Below, one piece after another: positions 25,190 to 33,665 of a stretch of 39,835 nucleotides of DNA. This stretch comes from Bacteroidota bacterium (GTDB lineage: Bacteria; Bacteroidota; Bacteroidia; Bacteroidales; UBA12077). The stretch lies in assembly GCA_020444275.1 (NCBI GenBank), contig JAHLLG010000010.1, positions 1 through 39,835 on the forward strand. The letters run 5' to 3'. Under the pieces are notes generated by a model. It searched no databases, was not told the origin of the DNA, and worked only from the letters and a program-made list of their open reading frames with translations. The position numbers and the translations under genes were made by a program. Each line of letters starts with the position of its first letter. Position 1 is the stretch's first letter.

Positions 25190-26682
25190 CCTAAAACAAA
25201 ATTGATATACTTTTGATTATTAAGCAAATCGGTTGCTGCCGTTTCGCAAAATTCTGCTATTGGTTTTGCCCAAACCCCCATTACAATAATGGATAATGCT
25301 AATATTATAGATGCGGTTATCATATACCTGTATGGTAAACCATTTGATTTTATTCTTTGTTCGCTATCGTTTTTTTCATTCTTGGTGTTTTTCCAGAATA
25401 CTTCAATCCAGATTTTTGTCATGGAAAAGAGTGTAAAAAGTCCTACAAATAGCGCAACCATGGCTACAATTATCTGGTTACTTTCAATACCTGCTTTAAT
25501 AATTAGATATTTTCCTGCAAAACCACTTAATGGAGGAAGTCCGGCTAAACTAAAAGCCGAAATAAAAAATAGTATTCCCCACAATGTATGTTTATTAAAC
25601 ATATCTCCCAGGTCTTTTAAACTTAATGTATTTCTTTCGCGATGCACCCAGCCGGCAACCAGAAATGCATTGGTTTTTGAAAGCATATTGTGTCCTAAGA
25701 AAAATATGGCTGCTGCAAGTCCGGATATAGTATAAAAAGCAAGTCCAATAATAACATAACCAACCTGACTAATAATATGAAATGATAGGATTTTCCTGAA
25801 ATCGAACTGCGATGTTGCAGTTATTACACCAATTACCATGGATAATATTCCCATCCATAAAATGATTGGATTCCAGAAGTAATCATAGTGATGCAAAAAC
25901 AACGTGTAAATTCTTATTAGAGAATAAATTCCAACTTTAGTTAGCAATCCGGCAAAAAGGGCAGAGACTGCCGGTGGCGGAGTATGGTACGATGCCGGCA
26001 ACCAGAAAAAGAACGGGAAAAGTGCTCCTTTTATGGCAAAGCCTACCAGTAATAAAATGAGTGAAGGTTCAAATAAGCTGGGAAAATCGCCAATTCGAGA
26101 GAACTTCAATGCTAAATCGGCAAGGTTTAAACTTCCCATTTTACCATAGAGGATTCCTATTCCGGCAACAAAGAAAAAGGATGATATTAAATTTAATATC
26201 AGGTATTTAATAGATCCTTCGAGCTGTGCTTTTTCTCCTCCAAAACTAATAAGGATAAACGAACTCATGAGCATAACTTCGAACCAAACGTACAGATTAA
26301 AAATATCGCCTGCAATAAAGCTTCCATTTACACCCATTAAGATACCGTAGGTAAACAGAAAGTAATTATTTTTGAGTCTCTCTTTGTCAATTGACTGAAT
26401 AGAGTATAAAGTAACGGCCAAAAACACAATGGCCGAAATAAAGATCATAAAGGCACTAAACCGATCGGCTACTAGCGTTATACCATAAGGTGCAGGCCAC
26501 GAACCCATTTGGGTTTTTAGCATGCCTGCGTTATGAACGATTTTAAGAATATAAAAGGCTAAAGCAAAATTAGTTAATCCTAAAATCAGCGACAGTGCAT
26601 TTTTTATTCTGACATGGTGTATAAACAGTGCCAAAATAATAAATGTAAAAGGAACTATGATCAATAACGGAAGTATGCTCAT
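25186..26682 (-). CDS. mrpD: Mrp antiporter subunit MrpD/MnhD
   Basis: This 498-aa proton-translocating subunit is homologous to the antiporter-like subunits of complex I (NuoM/NuoN). The helix-5 glutamate is E135 (YVWFEVMLMS). The pump lysines are K218 (VGFAIKGALFPFFFWLP) and K249 (LFAGLLTKVGIYSLIR). About 14 membrane helices are apparent. It overlaps mrpC by 4 bases (ATGA). Confidence 0.95.
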   Translation of the reverse strand: MSILPLLIIVPFTFIILALFIHHVRIKNALSLILGLTNFALAFYILKIVHNAGMLKTQMGSWPAPYGITLVADRFSAFMIFISAIVFLAVTLYSIQSIDKERLKNNYFLFTYGILMGVNGSFIAGDIFNLYVWFEVMLMSSFILISFGGEKAQLEGSIKYLILNLISSFFFVAGIGILYGKMGSLNLADLALKFSRIGDFPSLFEPSLILLLVGFAIKGALFPFFFWLPASYHTPPPAVSALFAGLLTKVGIYSLIRIYTLFLHHYDYFWNPIILWMGILSMVIGVITATSQFDFRKILSFHIISQVGYVIIGLAFYTISGLAAAIFFLGHNMLSKTNAFLVAGWVHRERNTLSLKDLGDMFNKHTLWGILFFISAFSLAGLPPLSGFAGKYLIIKAGIESNQIIVAMVALFVGLFTLFSMTKIWIEVFWKNTKNEKNDSEQRIKSNGLPYRYMITASIILALSIIVMGVWAKPIAEFCETAATDLLNNQKYINFVLG

Positions 26683-27032
26683 TTTTGGTCTGTTTTACTA
26701 AGTTGATCTAAATCATGAGTTTCTGTTACTTCGAAATACCTGTATTTTAAGGCAAGTATATAGGCTGCAATACCTAAACTGATAACGATGGCAGTAAGAA
26801 TTAAGGCTTGGGGCAAAGGATCGCTAATGGTAGCAAGATCAACTGTTTCTTTCCCTTCTGCGATAAATGCTTCGCCACTTCGTTTTATTCCGCCTGCTAA
26901 AAATATAATCAGGTTGGTAGCATTGGCCAGTACAAATATTCCAAGTATTACTTTTACGATACTACGCCGCAATACCAGGTAAACACCACCTGCATATAGT
27001 ATTCCGATAAAAATTGCTAATATTAATTCCAT
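26679..27032 (-). CDS. mrpC: Mrp antiporter subunit MrpC/MnhC
   Basis: This 117-aa subunit is homologous to NuoK, with three helices. The segments [22 protein letters not shown] and [20 protein letters not shown] (read in parts) are diagnostic. A soluble loop, [18 protein letters not shown], lies between helices 2 and 3. It overlaps mrpB by 10 bases and mrpD by 4, showing tight coupling. Confidence 0.93.
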   Translation of the reverse strand: MELILAIFIGILYAGGVYLVLRRSIVKVILGIFVLANATNLIIFLAGGIKRSGEAFIAEGKETVDLATISDPLPQALILTAIVISLGIAAYILALKYRYFEVTETHDLDQLSKTDQK

Positions 27033-27463
27033 TTTAACACCTCCATTATACTAATTACAATAGTTAAAATAACACCAATAACAACTGCATAAACTCCTGT
27101 GTCGAAAATCAGTGGTGTACCGGCATGCAAAGTTCCTAAAACCGGAACATCAGCTTTTATCCATAATCCTGTTAACATTTCTGTTGAGAATAAGGTTGGC
27201 AGTAAGGCAGCAACTAAAACTAATAATAATCCAATACCAATAAAAGATTGCGGTTTTATTTTAATGACTTTCTGTAATGAATCCGTTCCAAAAATAATTG
27301 CATAAAAAATAAATCCGGTTGATGCAATGATCCCTCCGATAAAACCACCGCCAGGGTTATTGTGTCCACGAAGTAACAAATAAATAGAAAAGATAACCAT
27401 TACTCGCATAAAAAGGCCCACGATCTTTTCTAATATGATATTTCTTAAACTTCTATTATTCAT
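27023..27463 (-). CDS. mrpB: Mrp antiporter subunit MrpB/MnhB
   Basis: This 146-aa, four-helix subunit matches the MnhB domain. The conserved segment [21 protein letters not shown] is clear, followed by [19 protein letters not shown] near the C-terminus. It starts directly after the mrpA stop with no intervening base. It is a separate polypeptide here, not fused to MrpA. Confidence 0.93.
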   Translation of the reverse strand: MNNRSLRNIILEKIVGLFMRVMVIFSIYLLLRGHNNPGGGFIGGIIASTGFIFYAIIFGTDSLQKVIKIKPQSFIGIGLLLVLVAALLPTLFSTEMLTGLWIKADVPVLGTLHAGTPLIFDTGVYAVVIGVILTIVISIMEVLKWN

Positions 27464-29791
27464 CTATTTACTTTGTTTTTTAACGGTAAACCTAAATAAA
27501 CTAAACACACCAACTGCAGCCAGAGTTAGCACAGTGATTTCACCAAGTGTGTCCAGTGCTCTAAAATCAACAAGGATCACATTTACAATGTTTCGTCCGT
27601 GTGCTTGCAGATAACTGTTCTCGGCAAAAAAGCTGGAAATCGGCTCATAATTATTAAGCGCCCTGCTATGCAATACAACAATGGTAACTCCGGCACCTAC
27701 AACTAATGATATGATTATATCTCTGATACGCGATCTTTTAGTTGATAAATTTGCAAATTTTGGCAGGTAATAAATAACCATGACAAAAAGAACCATAATT
27801 ACGGTTTCAGCCAGAAATTGCGTAATGGCCAAATCAACTGCACCATATAACAGGAATAATAAACCTATTCCGTATCCCACAACACCCATCGCAAGTATGG
27901 CTGATAATCGCGACATGGAAAATACGGCAAACAGCAATGCCATGGTTGATATAATTAAAAGAATTACGATGTTAAACCGGATATCCGAAAATCCGTTAAT
28001 CGGCACTAATTCCCTAAAGTTCCAGTTTATTTGAAAGCTTAAGATGATTAAAGTTACCACAAAAAATGTCATTAAATAGAAGCGATGATATCCGTGCTGG
28101 ATACGCTGCGTATTTTTTCCGGCAATTCGTAAATATAAATTCATTACAGTCATAAAAATGGTCGGAAGATGATATATATCGAACCATTCAATGGTTTTTT
28201 TAATGAAACGGGTAACCGGTTTGCGGAGAACAAAGATTAAAACACCTAACAGAATTGCAAAAATACTGAGTACTAAAACCTCATTAAATCCATGCCATAG
28301 AAGCAGATGTACATCTTTGATCTGATTTTTTGTTACAAAAAGTGCATTGGCAATCATTTTGTTTAATCCACCTGGGAACAGACCAAGAAATAATCCTGCC
28401 AGGGCTAATACTCCCGGACCAAGAATAAAATACCACGGTAGTTGTTTTTCAGTGTATTTAGCAGGAATTGCCGGCTTTTTACTCTTGTTATAGAATATTT
28501 CTACAAAAACCGTAAGCGATACAGCAACCATCATGATATTTGCTCCAACTCCAAGCGGAAGTATAATCCACGATAATCCGGGGAGTTGTATTTTGGCTAC
28601 ATAAATAAGTTCCTTTCCAACAAAACCAAGCATAGGTGGTAATCCTGCCATGGATATTAATGCCAGCACGGCAAAAATGGTTGTCAAAGGTAAAGGCTTC
28701 CAGAGTTTTGATAGTACGGTTATATCTCTTGTCCCGGTGCTTTTATCAATAATACCTGCAACCATAAATAATCCGCCTTTATACAGTCCATGCACAATAA
28801 AAAACACCAGCGATGCTTCTATGGAAAGTGGGGTTCCTATACCAATCAATAAAACCATGGTTCCCAAAGCACTTATGGTTGTAAAAGCTAATATTCGTTT
28901 CAGATCTTTTTGGCCCATGGAGAAATAAGCACCCAAAAACATGGTGATAACTCCTGACAGAATTAATGAATATTTCCAAATTGGTGTTCCTCCTAGTAAA
29001 GGTTGGATTCTTAAAAGTAAATATATTCCAGCATTTACCATAGTAGCAGAATGCAGGTATGCACTTACCGGAGTAGGTGCCTGCATTGCTCCCGGCAACC
29101 AAAAATGGAATGGAAACTGAGCAGATTTAGTTAATACAGCGATTAATACTAGGATAAAAACTAATGTGTATTGTGGGTGCTCTGTTAATGAAATGCCTTG
29201 TTCAATAATCTTACTGATTTCATAAGTACCTGTAATATTTCCAATAAGAATGGCAGCAAATAACAAACACAAACCGCCAAATCCGGTTATTAATAAGGAT
29301 TGCAATGCTGCTTGCCGCGATTTTTCTAAATGATGATCAAATCCAATGAGTAAAAAGGAGGTCACGCTGGTAAGTTCCCAGAAAATAAATAGTGCCATTA
29401 AATTATCTGAAAATACAAGCCCTGTCATGGCGGCCATAAATAACATCAGGTAGGTAAAAAAATGTGCCTGCCGCGAGTACTTTTTCATATACCATGATGC
29501 ATACAACACCACTAAAAATCCAATACCCGATATTAATAATCCAAAAATAAGGCTTAATCCATCAATGCGGAACGGAAAACTTATATTTTCCAATAGTGAA
29601 AAGTTGGTTGGAAATATTTTGGTTGCTTTGATATCTAAGTCGCCAAGGGTTGAGAATAATAGAACGAATATACCTAGCGGGACTAATGAAAGCAGCCAAC
29701 CCAGACGTTGTTTAAGCAAAGGATACAAAACGCTAACAAGTATACCCGAAATAAATAAAAGTCCTATTAATAAAGGTAAATATTCGCTCAT
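27464..29791 (-). CDS. mrpA: Mrp antiporter subunit MrpA/MnhA
   Basis: This 775-aa subunit is the largest of the Mrp cation/proton antiporter and is homologous to NuoL with extra C-terminal helices. Pump residues visible are E139 (ALFIFWELTSVTSF), K222 (AVLTKSAQFPFHFWLPGAM) and H247 (SAYLHSATMVNAGIY). The C-terminal part carries the DUF4040-like segment (GVVGYGIGLLFLLYGAVDLA, ITQFLAETVIMVLFVMVIYY) and ends with LVDFRALDTLGEITVLTLAA, which is MrpA-specific. As first gene of mrpABCDEFG it sets the operon start. The operon exports Na+ (or other cations) in exchange for protons across the inner membrane. Confidence 0.96.
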   Translation of the reverse strand: MSEYLPLLIGLLFISGILVSVLYPLLKQRLGWLLSLVPLGIFVLLFSTLGDLDIKATKIFPTNFSLLENISFPFRIDGLSLIFGLLISGIGFLVVLYASWYMKKYSRQAHFFTYLMLFMAAMTGLVFSDNLMALFIFWELTSVTSFLLIGFDHHLEKSRQAALQSLLITGFGGLCLLFAAILIGNITGTYEISKIIEQGISLTEHPQYTLVFILVLIAVLTKSAQFPFHFWLPGAMQAPTPVSAYLHSATMVNAGIYLLLRIQPLLGGTPIWKYSLILSGVITMFLGAYFSMGQKDLKRILAFTTISALGTMVLLIGIGTPLSIEASLVFFIVHGLYKGGLFMVAGIIDKSTGTRDITVLSKLWKPLPLTTIFAVLALISMAGLPPMLGFVGKELIYVAKIQLPGLSWIILPLGVGANIMMVAVSLTVFVEIFYNKSKKPAIPAKYTEKQLPWYFILGPGVLALAGLFLGLFPGGLNKMIANALFVTKNQIKDVHLLLWHGFNEVLVLSIFAILLGVLIFVLRKPVTRFIKKTIEWFDIYHLPTIFMTVMNLYLRIAGKNTQRIQHGYHRFYLMTFFVVTLIILSFQINWNFRELVPINGFSDIRFNIVILLIISTMALLFAVFSMSRLSAILAMGVVGYGIGLLFLLYGAVDLAITQFLAETVIMVLFVMVIYYLPKFANLSTKRSRIRDIIISLVVGAGVTIVVLHSRALNNYEPISSFFAENSYLQAHGRNIVNVILVDFRALDTLGEITVLTLAAVGVFSLFRFTVKKQSK

Positions 29792-29831
29792 CTTTACGTA
29801 TCTTGTTTGTTACAATTTTATGCTCTTTATA

Positions 29832-29839
29832 CAAAAATA
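29832..29839 (-). promoter_or_regulatory. Possible -7 box for the mrp operon
   Basis: On the minus strand this reads TATTTTTG, a match to TAnnTTTG, 41 bases upstream of the mrpA ATG. No TTTG or TTG was found at the expected distance, so it is a weak call. Confidence 0.3.
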
Positions 29840-29917
29840 GATAATTTAAACAATTTAGGAACACCAATAATTTAATGATTGTTCAAACTTTTGGTGAATA
29901 AATTAAGCATCAGTATA

Positions 29918-30640
29918 TTAGTTACCCTTTAGATACCTCTCTACAGTTTCTAATTTTTCCGGATTGCCAATATCAAACCAATAATCTGAAGTGTGATTGA
30001 ATCCCTTTATCAACTCTTTTTTTGAAAGTTCTAAGTAGGTATTTACAATTGAAAACTTGACGGTTTCATGGAGATAATTAAATATGTTAGAATTAATAAT
30101 GTGTATTCCGCTAAAAGCATAAGGTTTTAGATTTTTAACTTCCTTTGAAATAACTTTTTCATTGGTTTTGGTGTTTTGCCATCCACACAACTCCATTTGT
30201 TGGTTAAACAGAAAGTATCTGCTCGAAGTTCTTTTTCGCACAGCTAGTGTTGCAAGTGCATTCTCACGCTTATGAAACGTGATCATTTTTTTTAAATCTA
30301 TATTGCTTATGATATCGGTATTATGCAAAATGAACGGTTCATTTTGATTAAAAAAGTCGGTAGCTTTTAACAGGCCACCTCCGGTATCTAATAATTGATC
30401 TGATTCGTCTGAAATCTCAATATGAATCCCAAAATTATTTTTTGTTTTTAAAAACTCAATTATTTGATCTCCTAAGTAGTGAATGTTTATAATGATTTCA
30501 TTAACTCCGGTGTGTATTAGTTTTTTAATTACATGCTCGAGCATTGGTACACCATTTACTTTAACCAAAGCTTTAGGCGTATCATTCGTTAAAGGTTGTA
30601 GCCTGGTTCCTTTACCAGCAGCAAAAATCATTGCTTTCAT
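29918..30640 (-). CDS. MurU-like sugar-1-phosphate nucleotidyltransferase
   Basis: This 240-aa nucleotidyltransferase has the signature AAGKGTRLQPLTNDTPKAL at residues 7-25 and a metal-binding aspartate in ILHNTDIISNIDL. DTGGGLLKA corresponds to the sugar-binding region of MurU/HddC-type enzymes. With an AmgK-like kinase in the same operon, the best reading is N-acetylmuramate-1-phosphate uridylyltransferase (MurU), feeding a peptidoglycan-recycling shortcut to UDP-MurNAc. A different hexose-1-phosphate substrate cannot be excluded. Its ATG overlaps the RapZ-like stop by 4 bases. Confidence 0.85.
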   Translation of the reverse strand: MKAMIFAAGKGTRLQPLTNDTPKALVKVNGVPMLEHVIKKLIHTGVNEIIINIHYLGDQIIEFLKTKNNFGIHIEISDESDQLLDTGGGLLKATDFFNQNEPFILHNTDIISNIDLKKMITFHKRENALATLAVRKRTSSRYFLFNQQMELCGWQNTKTNEKVISKEVKNLKPYAFSGIHIINSNIFNYLHETVKFSIVNTYLELSKKELIKGFNHTSDYWFDIGNPEKLETVERYLKGN

Positions 30641-31044
30641 TGTGCCTGATTTTTTAAGATTTCCTGCTCAATGTGATGTATGGTGATTTCAATATTATAT
30701 TTCGATTTCAGATAGTTAGCCAACTGTTCTGCTGCATATACCGATCGGTGCTGACCACCTGTGCACCCAAAACTAACCATTAAATGCGTAAAGTCTCTTT
30801 CAATATATTTTTTTACCGATTGGTCAACCAGAGCAAAAACATGTTCCAGAAAATCTTTCATTTCCGGTTCTTTCTCTAAAAATTCTATTACTTCTTTATC
30901 TTTACCGGTAAGCTTTTTGTACTGCTCGTACCTTCCGGGATTGTGAATTGAGCGGCAATCGAAAATAAATCCTCCGCCATTGCCAGAACTGTCAATTGGT
31001 AATGATCGTTTATAAGAAAAACTATTAATGGATACTTTTAACAT
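30637..31044 (-). CDS. Free-standing RapZ C-terminal domain protein
   Basis: This 135-aa protein corresponds only to the C-terminal domain of RapZ, with no P-loop kinase-like N-terminal part. Conserved segments are FDCRSIHNPGRYEQYKKLTG, then EMKDFLEHVFALVDQSVKKY, then VSFGCTGGQHRSVYAAEQLA. In E. coli RapZ this domain binds glucosamine-6-phosphate and mediates control of GlmS through small RNAs. Its place between an amino-sugar kinase and a sugar-nucleotide transferase suggests a sensing or regulatory role in amino-sugar metabolism, which is inference. The start is set at ATG 31044 (MLKVSINSFSYK), overlapping the kinase 3' end by 20 bases. Confidence 0.85.
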   Translation of the reverse strand: MLKVSINSFSYKRSLPIDSSGNGGGFIFDCRSIHNPGRYEQYKKLTGKDKEVIEFLEKEPEMKDFLEHVFALVDQSVKKYIERDFTHLMVSFGCTGGQHRSVYAAEQLANYLKSKYNIEITIHHIEQEILKNQAQ

Positions 31045-32062
31045 AGTTCTTTGTATTGATGATTTGTTCAATTAAATTCTGTAAGTCAGGAAGGTTTTCT
31101 AATATGCGAACTTGTTGATTCAGATTTTTCAAGTTTGCAATAGCCAAAGGAATACTTTCAATAAAGTGCTGCTTTTTTTCAATTAACCCACGTAAACCAT
31201 ATGCACCTAAGGTTTGTAAAACCCGAATCATGGCAAATGCAAAAAAATACTCTTTAAATTCTTCCGTATCAATTGGAGTGTATAATCGAGCTACCTGAAT
31301 ATAGTCTTCCAGTAAGTATGTTTTGTATTTTTCAGGAATTTGTGCTTTGGCCTGAAACAGTAGTGATGCCAGATCATATTGCAGCGGTCCCTGTCTTCCT
31401 CCCTGGTAATCGATAAAATAGGGTTCGTTTTGTTTGATTATGATATTCCGTGCCTGAAAATCACGAAACATAAAATATTGATTATCGGCCTGTAACAGGT
31501 AGTTAGCAAAGGTTTCAAAATCAGCTTGAAGCAATTTTCTATTGTATTTTAGTTGCAATGAATCGATAAAATAAGTTTTAAAATAGTTCAAATCATAGAT
31601 GATGGATTCTTTATCGAACTTTGCGTGCTGATGACACCTGGAATAATCAAAATCTTTTCCTGCAATAATCTGCATATGAACTAATTGCCTGATAACCTTT
31701 TTGTATGTATTAAGAACTTCAGAAGAGAAAGCTTCATCTGTTTTTTGCTGAAGCAACCAGGATAAAAGCTGCTGTTCTCCTAAATCTTCAATTAGATATA
31801 TATTATCTTCTAATTTGCTGGTATATAATTGAGGAACATTCACCCTCGAATTGCTTAGTTGACGCGTGAAATCAACAAAAGCCAGATTTTCAGAATAGTT
31901 ATCATTGTAAGCACCTATTGTAGTAGACTTGTCTGCTTTAATTCTATAATATCTTCTACTCGAACCTGAGTGGGGCAGTTCAGTGAGCGATTCTGGTTTT
32001 GAACCATACCACTCTTTAAACAAAAGCTGCAGTTTATTTTCTATTTCTGAGTTTTGATGCAT
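31025..32062 (-). CDS. AmgK-like amino-sugar kinase (APH fold)
   Basis: This 345-aa phosphotransferase has the aminoglycoside-kinase fold. The N-lobe glycine-rich region is LPHSGSSRRYYRI (29-41). The catalytic loop is FRDFQARN (199-206, D201 and N206), with phenylalanine replacing the usual histidine. The metal site is IDYQGGRQGPLQYDLASLL (217-235), close to AmgK. AmgK phosphorylates N-acetylmuramate or N-acetylglucosamine at the anomeric position, which pairs naturally with the MurU-like enzyme downstream. The start is ATG 32062, one base after the DUF554 stop. The longer frame from 32071 would use TTG. Substrate specificity is inferred from the operon. Confidence 0.82.
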   Translation of the reverse strand: MHQNSEIENKLQLLFKEWYGSKPESLTELPHSGSSRRYYRIKADKSTTIGAYNDNYSENLAFVDFTRQLSNSRVNVPQLYTSKLEDNIYLIEDLGEQQLLSWLLQQKTDEAFSSEVLNTYKKVIRQLVHMQIIAGKDFDYSRCHQHAKFDKESIIYDLNYFKTYFIDSLQLKYNRKLLQADFETFANYLLQADNQYFMFRDFQARNIIIKQNEPYFIDYQGGRQGPLQYDLASLLFQAKAQIPEKYKTYLLEDYIQVARLYTPIDTEEFKEYFFAFAMIRVLQTLGAYGLRGLIEKKQHFIESIPLAIANLKNLNQQVRILENLPDLQNLIEQIINTKNYVKSIH

Positions 32063-32063
32063 A

Positions 32064-32741
32064 CTATCCAAAAAAGTAAACTAAAATGAGAATAACAACT
32101 AATGCCGGAAGCATATTCAACACTTTTATTTTTTTAATATCAAGGATATTTAATCCTAAACCGATTAACATTAATCCGCCAATTCCGGTTAGTTCATTGA
32201 TCATATTTTCGGCAAAATAATCGCCAAAATATGCTGCCAAAAGTGTTAATCCACCTTGGTAGATAAGTAAAGGAATTACGGAAAATGCAACGCCAAATCC
32301 GAGTGCAGCTGCTAATGCAATGGACGATACACCATCGAGTACTGATTTTGCCAGTAAAAGATTAGGTTTTCCGCCGAGTCCTTCTTCAATAGCACCTAAA
32401 ATAGTTACTGATCCCATACAAAACAGTAGAAAAGCTGTTACTAATCCTTCCGAGAATTTTGAGTTTTTCGATTTGAATTTCTTTTTCATCGAATCGCCAA
32501 AACGATTAACATACACATCAATATTAATCCATTCGCCAATAATTCCACCGCTTACGATACTAATGGCCATAAGAAAAAAGTTATTCGTTTTTAACGCCAT
32601 ATACATTCCGATGGCAAGTGTGAAAAGCCCGATTGCCTGAAAAACTATTTTAATAAATCGCTCCGGAAGCTTTGTGTTTAGTACTAATCCTAATATACTA
32701 CCAACTATTATTGCTGCTGCATTTATTAAAGTACCCGTCAT
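32064..32741 (-). CDS. DUF554 family membrane protein
   Basis: This 225-aa integral membrane protein matches DUF554 (YdfK/YqgA-like). It starts with TGTLINAAAIIVGSILGLVL. The conserved FCMGSVTILGAIEEGLGG and LDGVSSIALAAALGFGVAFS segments follow, and the C-terminus has GIGGLMLIGLGLNILDIKKI. About seven membrane helices are apparent. The function is unknown; a transporter role is often presumed. It is the first gene of the DUF554-kinase-RapZ-MurU run and is divergent from the small gene at 32877. Confidence 0.9.
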   Translation of the reverse strand: MTGTLINAAAIIVGSILGLVLNTKLPERFIKIVFQAIGLFTLAIGMYMALKTNNFFLMAISIVSGGIIGEWINIDVYVNRFGDSMKKKFKSKNSKFSEGLVTAFLLFCMGSVTILGAIEEGLGGKPNLLLAKSVLDGVSSIALAAALGFGVAFSVIPLLIYQGGLTLLAAYFGDYFAENMINELTGIGGLMLIGLGLNILDIKKIKVLNMLPALVVILILVYFFG

Positions 32742-32876
32742 AATTTTTGTAATTTTCCGATAAAGATAATAAAGTTGTAAGGTTTAACGTTTACGATTTG
32801 TTCAAAATAAATTTTGTTGTTATCCAATATAATTAATAAATTTAGATTCACGTTAAATAGCAAAATAGCATTAGTT

Positions 32877-33332
32877 ATGAGAATCGAATTATTTAGTTCC
32901 GATTATTTAAATATTGTAGAGTTAAACACAACGGGTGATAATGAAAATTATATTAAGGGAGATTCTGAATCGAAATATGTTGAGAGTGAAGTGTTTAATC
33001 TTTTTACAAATTGTTTTGAGAATGCAAATAAGTTGTATGAATTTTTTGGCGCAACAAAATATAACACAAGAAATATTGTTCCATTACGAAATGAGTTACT
33101 AAGTAAGCTGGAAGCATTGGAAGGTATCAAAAGCCTGAATGGTTTTCAAAATCACTTAGATCAGGTTTTTCTGGGACAGGAATTTATCGATGAGTTAACA
33201 GAAGAGGATAAAGACTGGAAAGAAAAGTGGAAATATTACTTGGATAAACTGATTCAGGTTAATAAAGGATTAGTTGCCATTACCGATAAATGTATCGAGG
33301 AGCAAAAAATTCTTTGGGTAATTGGGTATTAA
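32877..33332 (+). CDS. Uncharacterised 151-aa helical protein
   Basis: I do not recognise this protein. It is soluble, acidic in the middle and predicted mostly helical (EVFNLFTNCFENANKLYEFF, RNELLSKLEALEGI, EFIDELTEEDKDWKEKWKYY). There is no signal peptide or membrane segment. The start is taken as ATG 32877 (MRIELFSSDYLN). The frame runs upstream to 32814 without a good initiation site. It stands alone between the divergent DUF554 gene and the small-RNA-like region, and its codon use looks like its neighbours. Confidence 0.65.
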   Translation: MRIELFSSDYLNIVELNTTGDNENYIKGDSESKYVESEVFNLFTNCFENANKLYEFFGATKYNTRNIVPLRNELLSKLEALEGIKSLNGFQNHLDQVFLGQEFIDELTEEDKDWKEKWKYYLDKLIQVNKGLVAITDKCIEEQKILWVIGY

Positions 33333-33407
33333 TTCATTTCAATTTGTTAAAAAATCTTAAAAAAGGGGCAACAAAAGAATTTTTTTATCGTTTTTAAACC
33401 ATTGTTC

Positions 33408-33429
33408 GCAAATATTGTCATATATTTGC
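33408..33429 (+). promoter_or_regulatory. -7 box inside an inverted repeat
   Basis: TATATTTG at 33421-33428 is a perfect TAnnTTTG -7 box. It overlaps the right arm of an 8-bp dyad, GCAAATAT (33408-33415) and ATATTTGC (33422-33429). A TTG at 33402-33404 is 16 bases upstream, closer than the usual 19-21. The dyad suggests a regulated promoter for the candidate RNA at 33434-33521. Confidence 0.45.
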
Positions 33430-33433
33430 ATTG

Positions 33434-33521
33434 TATAAATAAGGCTATTATACCACTTCATCATAATAGCAAGGTTAATAAATTAGAGTGTTAGCATCCC
33501 GGGGGGCCGGGATGTTTTTTT
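33434..33521 (+). ncRNA. Candidate small RNA of about 85-90 nt
   Basis: No open reading frame of note lies here, but RNA-like structure is strong. A -7 box ends at 33428. A perfect 8-bp hairpin, GCTATTAT (33444-33451) with ATAATAGC (33463-33470), follows. The stretch ends in a strong intrinsic terminator at 33495-33521. The simplest reading is a discrete small RNA. A transcription attenuator for the M3 peptidase gene 145 bases downstream is the alternative. I could not match it to a named RNA family. Confidence 0.5.
33495..33521 (+). terminator. GC-rich intrinsic terminator
   Basis: CATCCCGG (33495-33502) pairs perfectly with CCGGGATG (33507-33514) around GGGG and is followed by seven T (33515-33521). 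It is by far the most GC-rich hairpin in this AT-rich intergenic region and points rightward. 33522-33665 downstream shows no further clear structure. Confidence 0.85.
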
Positions 33522-33665
33522 ATGTAATTATTGATTAGAAGGTTTAAACCGAAAGATTATTTTCTAGTCCAATACTTTTAAATTAGGGACACCAGATATG
33601 ACAAAAAAATCATATTTTTAAAATCTTGAAATTATATAATCAATACATAAATCAAATTATTAACT

